DNA of 64,000 nt from Sclerurus mexicanus (taxonomy: Eukaryota; Chordata; Aves; Passeriformes; Furnariidae). Below the pieces are notes generated by a model that had not been told where the DNA came from, ran no database searches, and saw nothing but the letters and a program-made list of their open reading frames with translations. Shown here piece after piece: positions 15,149 through 27,180 of the stretch. The position numbers were made by a program, and so were the translations under genes. Each line of letters begins with the position of its first letter. The first letter of the stretch is position 1. Location of the stretch: NCBI GenBank assembly GCA_013396755.1, contig VWZF01013053.1, positions 2,489,707-2,553,706 on the forward strand. The letters are read 5' to 3'.

Positions 15149-18100
15149 TTTCTTCTTTCATCCACAGAAAACAAAACAAATGAAAGAGTTATGTTTGGGA
15201 AAAAAATGGAACGAAACTAAAGAAAACTATAGAACAGACAATCCTTTCTATTAACACCTCTGAAGTACAGATATAGCCTTTTTTTTTGTTTAAAAAGACA
15301 TCATATTTGACGTAAGTGGATTTATCAGGTCACTATTCCACAGATACCACTCGGGTCACACAGGGCATCTTTCTTCCACAAAAGACACCTCCCTGTGTTC
15401 TCAGAGCCATTCTCCACTGGGCAAGTAGCAGGAGGATAAGTGGGAACTTTCCCTTGTTTGACATTACTCTTATCTCCTTTCAAAAGGGGCTTTGTACTTA
15501 AAAATACACATCCAAAATTATCATGTGAATGAAGAGAATCCCAAACGATTCCACAGTGTGGGAATGAAATAAATCTAGCTGACTTAGCTCCCAGTTAGCC
15601 AGGAACACACCAGCATCGACTCCTAAAGGTGCAGTAGGCACGACTTCAGACTCAGCCTAACTAAATTCAATTCTTGCATATGCAATACAATAAATATCTA
15701 AGACTAATATACAGGAGGGAAAGGACGAGTTCCCACTGAGATTTGCTTTTTGCAGTGCATTTTTCAGCTGCTGGCACGACAAAAACCAGAATTTGGTTGC
15801 ATAAAAGGCACACAAAGACAACTGCTCTGAGCACAAGTGAAGTGAGCAGCAGCCTAGGCCAGCAGACTGTGCCAGCAGCCATGAGAAGTCAGGTGGACAG
15901 TAGCTGTTAATTAATAGTCTTTCCCAAGGGAAGCAGTCACCAGAGCCCTCCTTTCTCTCCACACATCTTTCCCTTAGCAGGAAAGGCTCTGCTCCTGCTG
16001 GCATTTCTTATTCCTGGGACAAAGGCAATTTCACCAAGAAGCAGCCCGTAAGTTCCATTCAGTCCAAATCTCCAAACCTTCTATTTTCAGAGAAGTTCTA
16101 GACTCTCTTTGCTCCTCAGATCCGTGTTTCTCACAATCGATGAAAGGGTTTGAAGCTCCAAGGTTTTAACAGTACTGCTTACAACTGATCACGGACAAGA
16201 GACACTTGGGTATGGAAGTTTCTCGCTTCACTTAGAGGGGGAAAAAAAATAGTAAACTTTTCTCACTGCACAGGCACTTTTTTTCTTTGGCCATGACTGC
16301 ACAGGAGAGCTGCTCCTGCCTGCTCTCCCAAAACCCTTTGAAGAATTAAGCTTAAGTTATGGCTGGCAGCAGGCACCAGTGACAAATCAATTCTTGCCAG
16401 AGATGGATTTGGGAGATTCTGCAGGTGATAATACCTGCTGGAATAAGGAACAGATATGTCTCTAAAGGACAGTTAGTTACAACTACAGGTATTACGAAGG
16501 GATTTAAACCTCCCTATTGCTTGAGGGGGCAAAAAATGATAGTGAAGAAAGCATTTGAGTGAGAATATACAGGATGAAAAGCAGAGTTGAAATGTAGGAG
16601 CTGCTCTATAGACTGGGTGAAGAGCAAAGCAAAGACTCTTCTTTTGTGTCTGTGCCCCCTCCCAATTTTAATCATGAGAAAATGTATCCAACAAACTGTG
16701 AATCTGATAGTAAGCAAGATGTATGATTGCTGAGAGAAACTACTGAGTAAAGCAGAATAAGGCTACAAGAATGTTAACAATGTTAGAGAGAATTAGCTGA
16801 TCTGACAAATAATGTATAGCTGGAGTTATCACTGAGATCAACACAACTGCCTATTATTTTTTACTTTTACTATTCAACAGGAATATTTGTTTATTCATTT
16901 AATTTCCAGAAGTCAAACCCAAAATCACAACTTCCTAAAAAATTATGATAGCCCCACATTTTCCAAATAAACTAGGACTGTTTCATTTTTATCTGGTTTT
17001 GGAGTAACAAAACTGAAATAATTTCATCTAAAATAAAAATACCACCTTTCATACTTCCCCTAATGAAATGCTGAATAAAGAGCATTTAAGGAATGCTATG
17101 CAATATAATTTAAGAAAAAGATGCCAAATTGGGTAATAGTGGTAATTATAATCTCAGAGGTCTTTGATAAGACTGCATTTCTGCTACTTTTTGTGCTTTT
17201 ATTGCCTTGTCCCTTTAGATTTTGTTGAAAACATTCAACTCAAACCTTAACTGAAAACACTCAAAGTTCAACTGCACAAAACTCAAATGTTTACTATTCT
17301 AACCTGAATCTGACAGATGTGTAAGAAACAGAAAAAAACTTCTTTAGCATTCCCTTTTTATGTAGGGTGAGAAGGAAAAACCAGCAGAATTTTCAAAAGC
17401 ACTTAAGCGATATTAGAAATATAAATGCCACTTTAAAAAGTAGCTTTAAAAAGTCAGATTTCATTGAGAATCGGCAATTTTTTTACTGCAAATTTCCTTC
17501 TGAGAATTCAACAGCATGCTTAGCAAAATTACTGGGTGTTTCCTTATTTTTGAAAGTCTGTCTGTTATGACCTTCAGCATTTTTTATAGACTATAGAGAC
17601 TTCCACATATAAATGCATTCATCACTTTTGAAAACAGGACCTTTCCCAGTCTAGTGACTGTACTTTGGAGCTGCAGACATTCCTCAGGGAGCACGATGTG
17701 GACTCAAAGCACAGATGACAACTCTCCAACTCTGCCCTCTTGACACACTCTCTCCAAAAGGGCTCTGAGAACTCGGTCTTGCCATGGAGCCTCAACCCAG
17801 CTGTCCCAGGAGATAACCTGCTTTCAGCCTATCAATTTTGTCCATCTGTTTTGCCCTGCTAGTTCTGCTGGTTATGGATATAAATTTAAACAGCACCTGA
17901 AGTATTCTGTGTTTCAACTTCTGCCTCGTCTCTTTTGGATGTGGGATTTATGCCCTTTTCACATTCACCCTGAAGGTCTCTGGGAACCAGGTTTCACCAG
18001 ACTTGAACAAAATATTTTCATATATCTTTGAAGAATACTGGAAGAAGTCATGTTCATGGCACAAACAGATATAATTACTGGATTCCTATCAGCCCAGTGA

Positions 18101-18584
18101 TGTCTGCAGAATTATGTCTGGTTTTACCAGTTCTGAATCTGCCTGTATGTGGAGCAGGTTCTCTTATAAATATTTATCTGAGCAAATCAAAAAATTCACA
18201 TTGCTAAATCATTAGATTCACTGATTAAGTCCTATTAACAATATCTGTTCCAATTTTTGTCAGCATGTAAAACACAACATGCAGGATGAGAAAAACTCCA
18301 AGGTTTTTTGTGGTGATTCCTTTTCCCCTTTCAGACACCTCTCACAACTTAAGTCCTCTTGAAACTTCAAACATCAGGAGTAAACTGATTTCACGGGAAG
18401 CAGGGTGCAAAGTTGAAGGAATAAAAGCCAGCACTGAGTTTTCTTACCTAATGACTTTTAGTATGTCTGCTGGGGAAGAGTGCTTAACATGGATGTGGCT
18501 GATGTAGACAGCCAGTATGGGGCTGACAGAAGAGCCACACACCAGCTCCCACCAAGAGCCTCCAATGGAGAAGCTGGACAAGAC

Positions 18585-18670
18585 CACTAACCCAGCACTG
18601 CCAAGACATCTCCACACCTTCTAAATCAGTCCAGGGATGGCAACTCAACCACTTCCCTGGGCAGCAATGA
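18585..18670 (-). mobile_element. Degraded CR1 LINE fragment, near the 3' end
   Basis: The plus strand contains words typical of the complement of the avian CR1 3' region: taacccagcactgccaag, ccagggatggcaactcaacc and acttccctgggcagc. The element's sense strand is therefore minus. The terminal ATTCTATGATTCT repeat is missing and the fragment is diverged, so it is old. The boundaries are approximate. Confidence 0.65.
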
Positions 18671-20899
18671 TCCTCCATTCCTAACTTGGTACACAGGCTT
18701 CATTCAACTCACACAGAATCCAGTCTAAAGCCCTACAAACCCAACACAAGTTCCCTGGAGCGCTTTTGCAACCTCTTTAGAAGCCCAGAGGGTCCCAATC
18801 CTCAAAGCTTCCCACCCCAGACTTCCAAGCACATTGAGTTGATGTCTGCTTGGACAGTATGATTGGCACCTCTGTGTCTTTAAGAGTTTTTTAATTCCTT
18901 TCTCCAGACTGTTAGCAAAATCCCTTACCATTACTGAGTCTGATCTAAGCAGAAAACAAAGAAAATTACATTAATGTCATGCTCAGTAACATACAGAAAT
19001 TGCAAGCGAAGCAGCTGCCACTTATTCCTAGTAACTGAAAGGATTATATGGGAAGAAGTTTGCCAATAACATATATTGATTTTGTCATGTTTGGGCTTTT
19101 TTTTTTACCCAAGCAACATTTGTTGCATGTTCTGTACTTGTGAGGCTAAACACACCCAGGTTTGCAGTATTTCTTGCCAAACAGATGTTGAAGGAAAGCA
19201 ACTTAACACAACATGGGATAAAATCTGTCTCCTATCAAAATGCTGGGTTAAGAACAATCTTGTGGGTAATGCAGTATACTAAAAACATTGATTATATATT
19301 AATATACAGAATTGATAGGCAGCTGAATTAATGCTTGACTACATTTATTGAAATCATGCTATTAAATAGAAAAAAGTACCAAATACTAAGAATTATGGAA
19401 AAGGATAGCAAATACATAAGTTTTTTAAGTTCCAAAGTATTCATATAATTCATTTCACCTGAAGTTCAGATTCTCACTAATATCCTAATAGCAAGCTAAA
19501 ATCATTTGACAAGTGATGAAGAGTTTGAAAAGAGATGTTTTTAAACCACTCTTTGAAATAATAAAATGGCAAGCAATTCCCAGTCCCCAAACACAAAGTA
19601 TCATCCTGAATCTGACAGACATGTCAGCAATTTGCTGTAATTTGTGTAATACCCAATCTTAAGGCTTAGTTTATTCCAATACTTTCATCATGACTAAGCC
19701 TAATGACAGAATTCAGTTCAACTGACTCTCTCAAAAGAAAACAATTTTTTACATTAAAAAAAAACCTCAACATTTTTCATCACCTGTACCCTTTCCCATT
19801 ATGAAAATAACTAGTCTGTATAAAGTAGAGTCAGTTCAGCACATGAAAACTGATATGAAATCGTGCGTATTTATTTTTTCCCTTGAATTTAGTAACAGTG
19901 TTGGCTTAAAACATCATATTAACCATTTCAGAATTTAAGACTTGATTTGGCAAATATAATAAAAGACAATACTGTTAGAAGACTCCTGTGGTTACTTTCG
20001 GTGTATTTCTGATCTACACAGAACATCCATTTGGATGACCATGACAACAATCTCTTCTAACCTCAAGTATGTAAGTTCTGCTGCTTCTGAACTAGTACGG
20101 ATCAAAAAATCTGCAATGCCTTGCATTTATCATGTAAAAGGAACTTTCCATTCCAGAAGCCAAAATAAGCATTTCTACCCCCTCATATAGAAATAACTTT
20201 CAAAAGCTGGCAGGAAAACCTAATTTCTTCCACACTCACTGCCACAGAAAAGTGATTATACTCTAATATGAATATGTTATATAAACTTTCAAAGCAGTGA
20301 AAAGATTCCACATAGAAAAAAAAAAACCAACACAAAATCAAAACCTAATCAGTAGATATTTTACAACAATTTATATTCTTAAAATAGGTAATAAGGAATA
20401 AAAAAATAAACAAATCATGGTCTTTCAGAGTGCAGAGGTCAATTTTTCCATCCTAAAGCCATGCAGACTAAATGTTTAATTTACCACATAGATAAAAACA
20501 CAAGCCAGGCTTCAATTTTGTGCCAAGAATTCGACAGGGATCTCTTAAAGCACCAAATGTTACAAAACATCATATAAACCTTGCTTTTCAACAGTGTTAT
20601 TTGGCAATCAGTTGGCTCTAGGACAGCTGTTCTATTGCTTATATTTCTATCCACTTTGAGTTATCTAGGTACGTTATTCATGTACATTAAAGATAATATA
20701 TTTAGCAATAGAACATTATAAATGCAAAAACTATTATGATTAATACAAATTTACGTTGTTTTGTATACATTTACGAAAACTTCCCAAGCATAATGAGAAA
20801 GTGAACATAAAGAAAAAGGTTTGTCAATAAGATTCCCCATAAAACAGATCACAAATCTTAACATTGGCAGCTGATTGCATTCCAAAAGCAAGTCAAAGT
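18671..20899 (-). other. NAALADL2: NAALADL2 intron, segment directly downstream of the exon
   Basis: This AT-rich unique sequence follows the donor in transcription. I see no coding exon, no RNA gene and no recognisable transposon in it. Short open frames here show no family similarity. The next NAALADL2 coding exon is absent from this segment. Confidence 0.7.
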
Positions 20900-20905
20900 A
20901 CATAC
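20900..20905 (-). other. NAALADL2: Splice donor of the NAALADL2 exon
   Basis: On the minus strand the exon ends ...ATTTACAG and continues GTATGT, a good match to the vertebrate 5' splice-site consensus. The open frame runs only three codons past the junction before a stop, which supports splicing here. The junction leaves two bases of a codon (AG), so the next exon must begin by completing it. An Arg codon results if the next base is A or G, which agrees with the Arg at this point in the human protein as I remember it. Confidence 0.9.
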
Positions 20906-21407
20906 CTGTAAATCTGTTGAATATTTTCAGCTTTGATTTCCTTGAGAATTTCATGGTAGATACGAGGATTATTTGGTTCTTGAGATGCTGGGGGAGAAGG
21001 GCATTTCTTGCGTGTATAATAACCTATCACAATTCCAAAAATAAATAAAATCAAAGCAGTGCAAAATACTTTGAGTATCCGAAAAAAACTGCAGCGATTG
21101 CTCTTTGGTGCCTGTCTCGTGTAGTGCGAGATGTAGTCGGGGTCTTCCTGAAGCCTCTGGAATCTTCCCTTAGGAGAAGATGAAGGCTGGATGGGCTCGA
21201 GATCGAGGTCAGGGCTCTGCGAGTTGCCCGGGTGATGCTGGACTGCACCATCCAGTCGGAAATGGTCAAAGCCAGGCTCCTCCAGCTCTTTTTCCATGTC
21301 CCATTCCAGTTCCAGTGCTGTGGCTTGGAGCTCATCATTGTCAAGGTATGGAGAGTGCCCCTGTGCTCGCTGGTCTGCACTCACTTTGTGATAGGCCATC
21401 TTTTTAT
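20906..21407 (-). CDS. NAALADL2: NAALADL2, internal or first coding exon (cytoplasmic tail, transmembrane segment, start of ectodomain)
   Basis: This exon encodes the N-terminal part of NAALADL2, a type II single-pass membrane protein related to glutamate carboxypeptidase II (M28 family) and generally regarded as catalytically inactive. From the methionine at 21399 it gives 165 complete residues. Residues 1-20 (MAYHKVSADQ...) and an acidic stretch around 22-45 (ELQATALELEWDMEKELEE) closely match the human protein as I remember it, as does the KGRFQRLQE block near 77-85. A basic and aromatic pre-membrane segment (KSNRCSFFRILK, 99-110) is followed by a hydrophobic helix at about 111-127 (FCTALILFIFGIVIGYY), then a Pro/Ser-rich stalk and EILKEIKAENI. 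The large protease-associated and M28-like domains are not in this exon. The last codon is split after AG at 20906. Two lysine codons precede the ATG in frame, as in the human protein, where this Met is about residue 18, so translation may start in an upstream exon. Identification is from remembered family sequence, not a search. Confidence 0.95.
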
Positions 21408-21425
21408 CTATTAAAACAAAATTTT
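21408..21425 (-). other. NAALADL2: Splice acceptor and pyrimidine tract of the NAALADL2 exon
   Basis: Read on the minus strand, a T-rich tract (ctttttaaaattttgtttt) leads to aatAG, with the AG at 21408-21409. The exon then begins AT AAA AAG ATG. Using this AG keeps the Lys-Lys codons in frame before Met, as in the human protein, and implies a split first codon. A second AG lies at 21400-21401, directly before the ATG. Using it would drop 8 bases and leave the ATG as the first codon, so it cannot be excluded for a transcript with a non-coding first exon. Confidence 0.8.
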
Positions 21426-23039
21426 AAAAAGCCACAAATGTTTGTTTCCATACGCAAACATAAACGATTTCTTTATTCTTTGTAATCCTGGGAAACTAAA
21501 CATAGGCAATAAACAGTAAAAACTGTGTTCTCAGTGTTTCACTCTCCCCATTTCCACTGTCCTTTTGTAGGACCAGAGTCCCATGAACACCATCAGAGGC
21601 AAAGAAAATATTTAAGGGAATATATAATAAGAATATGAATAAAGGGAAATTACAAGTGCCAATGGCAAAGCACAGAAGTTATCCAATTATTTTGTCAGTC
21701 CTCAAGATAATAATGCAAAATTGAGTGAAGGCACAAGAGTTTCAAAAACAATTATCTGTTACCTGAAAGTAATCTTCAAGCTTAACAACTGTGTGTATCA
21801 ATTTCATTTCACACACCATACAAAATAATGCTGATAAAATAAAGTTGAAAAACTAGAAATAATATAAAATGCCTGATGTGATTCTAAACACAAGGAAATA
21901 ACAAGTTAAAAAAGAAATTTCAGGGTGACACTGTACTTACACATCAATAAAAGGCTTCCATTTAGATGGAGCATTCTATTATTTATAGGTATTTTAAATG
22001 CATAGTTCCTGAATGACTTATGAATTTACTTAGAAATTGTCCCAGCTGTTTTGCTCCACTTATTTTTCCCATTTTAATGAATCAAAAGCACTGCCAGGTA
22101 AGTATTTGTAACAAAATTATTCCTTTAATACCAAGGCATAACTGTGGCACTTCTAGGTATTTCTATGGAAGTAGAAGCCCTCTAAAGAAAACTCTGACCT
22201 CCAGTACAAACACTCAAAGTCAATTTTCAACAAATCATTTTTAACAGACTGCAACACCAGGGTGCCTTTCCCTCCATACTTTGACAATAGCCATTCCAAC
22301 ACATAAGCATCTGTAATTTAGGGCTTTTCAAACATCAGACTCACTTCTCAATTAGAATAAAATGAAAGTAAAGATATTAAATCTCTCACAGTGATGAACA
22401 CTAGACTGACACCTACAACATTATATTATCCCTCCAATTTTATGCTTTAAGGCATTTTCACTCTCCAGACTTACCTCCAATAACATTATTGAGGCCACAT
22501 AATAGATGAACCCACTCTAATGGTAAAGTAGGATTTAGATTTTTGAAGCTCTCTGAAAAGAGCAAACTGTTAGCAAGCTCTCATATAGTGAAACTGCCTA
22601 TTGTCCACTGAAAGACTATGTGGCTCTGTACAATACCAATTTACAGATGCTATTTTTCGCTGTACACCCATATAAATAGCCCTGGCCCATAACTGTCAGG
22701 CAGCTGAGGAACAGGCAGGAGAGCCCACACATTCCAAGTGTGGCTATTGCAGTCCCTTTTCAAATCAATCCTCCACCTGCATGCAAACTCTCCTACGTGC
22801 AGTGGAAACAACACAGTGTAGAGTCAGCTGAACTAAAGCCTCTTAAATTAGCGTGAACGCCTGCATTACTTATTTAAATAATGATAACAAATTTGGGGTT
22901 TAAATTCCAGCTAAGTCAACAAATGGCTTACACCTCCAAAGCCTTTGTGGCTGACCTTTGCAGACTTTGTTAGCCCAGCCCTCAGGCTGGTGAAGGATCC
23001 TCTGAACTACAGCTTTGCAATCCGCACCACTGTGCATCA
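21410..23039 (-). other. NAALADL2: NAALADL2 upstream intron or 5' region, no gene recognised
   Basis: This AT-rich sequence precedes the exon in transcription. I found no CpG island and no second exon encoding the few residues expected before the exon's Met. If the exon is internal, this is intron. Confidence 0.6.
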
Positions 23040-23185
23040 CCTCAACTTTTCTCCAGGGAGCACTCGGTCTCCTCATCCAGGTTGTAAAGGAGGTTATTTA
23101 TAATGCCAGCCCCAGAACTGATCCTTGGTGCACTAAGCTTCTTGCCAAACACCAACTGGACACTAGCTGATGTATTAATATTCCT
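23040..23185 (-). mobile_element. Ancient CR1 LINE fragment from the reverse-transcriptase region
   Basis: The plus strand carries the antisense of the CR1 reverse-transcriptase core, including catccaggttgt, atgccagccccagaactga and ccttggtgcac. Translated on the minus strand it gives VHQGSVLG and, in another frame, NLDEETECSLE. These correspond to the conserved PQGSVLGP and NDLDxGxECTL blocks of CR1 ORF2. Frameshifts and a stop separate them, so the copy is dead. It lacks the 3' end, so it is an internal remnant older than the other copies. Its edges are uncertain and similarity may continue down to about 22960. Confidence 0.7.
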
Positions 23186-26100
23186 TGGGAAACTGAGCTA
23201 ACTGATTTTCAAGCTATTTATCTGCCTTTTCACTCTCTCCTCTTCTGCTAGTAGAGGGATTAAATTGCAAGCCAATGAGAGATCATTACTAGATAATATC
23301 AACTGCCCAACAACCTCATCTTTTCAACTCCATTTCATACTGGTTTTTATTAGAAATTAAAGTCCAGTGTTTTGTCCTTTAAAGCAGAACACATTATTAC
23401 CACATTCCATAAATAAGTATTTTTGACTCTAGTATTCCTAAAGTCATGTAACAAACAGTTTTAGCCAAATAAGTAAATCCTTAGCAGATTACTACAGTAA
23501 TAGCCATAAAGCAGGAATTAAGGCAATTTTTCAGACGCAGCTTCATGGCAAATATTAATCTTGCTGAGCTTATAAATGTTGACCACTGTGTAACTGTGGT
23601 AGTTAAGTTTTCCCTGTATTTATGACATTTTAAAAATGTATGTTATTGTTCAATGGAGTGTATTAATAAAGGTTATATAAATCTACATATAATTGTATAA
23701 TAAAAATCCATATTAAATTTCTTCAAATGGTTATTAATGCAGACAAGCAGTAACCACATTCCACAGCTTAGTATCTCAGCACTTCCATTTTCATTCAAAG
23801 CACCAAAACCAGTTACCTCCCTTCAGAAAAAAACCTACAAGCAACTAAATGAACTAAAATAAAAAGATCAATATTCAATTCAGTTTTATATTTGAAACCA
23901 GTCTTTGGAGTATGGGATCTTATTAGCAACGCATGTCCTTTAGTTAAAGAATGCAAAGAATGCAAGAGCAGCCTCAGTTGTTAACTTCACTTTTTCTACT
24001 AGTATTTCTAAGTTCATTATTTGAGTGTAAGGGCACAGCACAACTCACCTCAAAGTATCTGAGATCAGGGCCCACAAAACAATCCCCAACATTTTAACGC
24101 AAAAAGGGTCTCTTGGTTCTCACATAAACTACATTACCAGTTCTATTTAGTATTGGGTATTTAGCTGGTTAAGGAAGTAGGCATGACTCAAAGCCTAGGT
24201 ATTAAATGCAGTTTTGGGTGGAAATCAGAAGAATAAAAAAGCCACTACACAGTCGTTTGAAAAAAAAAAAAAAGACACTTGAAATCCAGAAAAAATTTGA
24301 AGTCAAGAAAAACCACCACAATACTCTAGTTCTTTCTTCTCTAAAGTACAGACCATAAAATGAACATATTTCTGAAAGACATTTTTGAAAACTTCAGGAG
24401 ATAGAAAATTCATCCCATCTGCCAGCAAGCTGTTTCAACATTTAATTGCTGTTAAATACATGTTTTATTATAAAGATAAAAGAGCAACTGCAAAATGCCA
24501 GAACTCTGAATATGCGCCGAATGAGCTTTAGAGCCATTCTATAGGGACAGCAAAGGGGATCATAAACTCTGGAATACTGGACAGAGCCAAGCTGATTACC
24601 AATAACGCTGATGTACATTTCTACGCTTCCACTGATTTGTGGGGAAAATGTTTACTGAGAGGTATCAAACCAAACCTAAAAATCCTTTCAATTAACTGTT
24701 CCCAAGAAATCAGGAGAGTCAGCTTTATCAGATCGTTAGTGCCTTAACCAGCCCCTTTCAAAACTATCTACCTGTTCTTTGACTTTAAAAATAATGCATT
24801 TACATCCCGATCGGTGCGACTTGGTATGAAACCACAAGAAACTTCCCTTTTGACAGTTTGCTGCTTCAATCCCTTACCAATGAAGCCTTTGAAAGCTACA
24901 CAGAAAGGTCAACATGAGAGGTTCTCCATCTGTACTACTGCCACTCTCCAATGCCTCCACAAGAGTATTACACAAACATTTTATGGAACCAACAAGAAAA
25001 GAGCAATATGACTATACCCACAGTAAATTCTTAGTGACTGGTGCTGCAGTTGTTAAATCCAGTTCACAAATAGCTGAGACAACGAGCAGGCTCGTGCACA
25101 GCAGGAAGCGTGGCAAGTGTCAACCTGCTGCCCATGGCAAATCCTTCTCAGGCCATTTAGTGTTCATGACTGAAAAGGCAAACTTCACCCAGAAACTGTA
25201 CTAAAGGCATTGTGGCCTCTTTGTGTAGTCATAAAACGAGAAATCCAGCGTTGTTGGCTCTTCTCAGTTTAAGAGTTGTTTCATTTTTATTTTCTTCTCA
25301 GTATCTTCTATACAGAGTGCCCTTGCTGTAAGTCCTTGCAATCTTTTTGTGTCTAGGCAAACCCCCAAATCAGATATAATGTCACTTGTTTGAAGGGCCA
25401 ATAGCTGTAAGTATCAGGGAACTCAACACCCACTGCCCTTGCAAGTGTTTAAAGTATACATGACAACTATTTATTACTTTGTTAAACAAGATGATGCCAA
25501 TGTTCAGGCCTAGACGAATTTCTTCAGAGTTGTAAATCCCTGACAAAAGTTGTTTGCAGAGAAGATTATGATGCCCTTGTCAACAGCAAGGTTACGCTAC
25601 CCTGTAATTCAAACAATAATGTGGTATTTCCATCACCACTGCCTTAATTTCCTGCAGCAGTGATTTCTCCCTTCCCTCACATTTGGGATATGGGCTTGGC
25701 AACCAGTTCAGTTACAGCAGGACAATTAAGTAGCTTGTCACTCCGCACAGCCATCGTATAAAAAGCAATGACAAAAACTCACCAGTTATTCACATTTCAC
25801 TGAAGATGAGCCCAACCTGAAAGACCAAGCAGTGTGGTAGCAGAAGACAGAATAGAGAGATCAGACTAGAGAAGGAAGGTCTGCAGAGCTCAGCTAAGCA
25901 GAGCCTAAGTTGTCTGTTCATTAATAAGTACTTTTTGGCACACAGGAGTGTTGTGGAATATTTAACTTCTTCAAAATCTTTCACTGATTTTATTATATTG
26001 TGAACAGCCACATGGACCAGGATACAAGTAATATTAACACAAAGGGTGACCACACAAGAGAACACGGTCTACAGTGCACCCTGATGGATAAGACCTGTGT

Positions 26101-26952
26101 GCAATGACGTCCAGCTGCAACAAGAGTTAATATTCCTGTTATCAAACATACCGGCTGCTTGAGCTATAATATCCTGGACCATCCAGATGTGTATAGGTAC
26201 ATTGACGTATTTGCCTGCTGTCTTTTCAGAACCCCTGAATTCCCAGGGTTTGGAGAAAAGAGAATTGCACAGAAGCTCCTTCTTCCCCGGCAGACAACTA
26301 TCATGTAAAGATGAGGCAGCCTTGGCTGGTCTCTAATATTCTGGGCATGTATTACTAACATAGATCTTTTCCATTCTCAGGCATGTTTAGTTTGTGAATA
26401 CTTATCTGCCTGAAACAAAAGTCAGAAATATTTACTGAACTTATAGGAGCTAACAGCATCTGTGATATATGCAGAGCCTACCTAGGAGGTTTATTAAAAC
26501 TGCATTGTAATCAGAGCAGTATAAATGGCTCTGTTGCAGAGTCTGTGCATTTCTTGTGGTGTGTGCTGTGCTGCTGCCTTTGCTTTGCTTCCAGAACAGC
26601 TTCTCCCTCCCATTAGGGTGAGTACCAGCTCAATTTTCTCACTGTTCACTCTTTACCACACTCATTTGCAAACATCAGAACAATGATCCCAAACAGGGCA
26701 AGACAAGCCCCAACCACATACACTCCATTTCCTTGGTCCATGAATTAATCACTCATCTTTCCCTTGGACTCCACTCAGATCCTGCTCTCCTCCTTGGGAG
26801 GGGCACTGGGTAGGACTGCAGTGTTCCTAAAAGCAAAGAAGCAGATGGAGAAACAGAACTTAGAGTGTTAGGAGGGGCATGTTGTGTACATGAATTGTGT
26901 ACACACTGTTCTTAATCTAGGTTTCAGGGGAAGAAATTACACACATCATTTG

Positions 26953-27180
26953 CACTAGACCCCAGCCTCACCACTCAGGTCCTCCTGCCCCAACCACCTC
27001 CCCGCAATTTATATTCCCACACCTCTGCCTGAATTCCTGTCCATCCCCATCCCAAACACACTGGGCCCTGCTCCTCCAGAGTGACCTTGTCCTTCCCATC
27101 CCAAAGTCCCTCACTCCTCCTTCCCTGCTGCTTCAGCTGCAATCCAGCTCCAGCACCTCTTCCTTGGTTTCCCCAGAGAA
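26953..27180. other. Pyrimidine-biased, C-rich tract
   Basis: The plus strand is dominated by C and T for about 230 bases (for example ccaaccacctccccgcaat and tccatccccatccc), making the minus strand G/A-rich. It stands out against the AT-rich surroundings. No coding role is recognised; it may be a decayed simple repeat. Confidence 0.5.

Larger units (their letters stand above)
1..18584 (-). other. NAALADL2: NAALADL2 intron (inferred), no gene recognised
   Basis: About 18.6 kb of AT-rich, CpG-poor sequence shows no recognisable exon on either strand. Open frames reach only about 130 codons and match no family I know. Details seen are an A7-T-A13 run at 1146-1166, a hairpin at 14747-14769, a second at 15129-15148, a 14-base direct repeat at 14806-14819 and 14829-14842, and a homeodomain-like stretch near 11490-11530. 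Assignment to NAALADL2 is inference: the gene runs toward lower coordinates and its next exon is not found here. An intergenic or nested non-coding transcript cannot be excluded. Confidence 0.55.
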
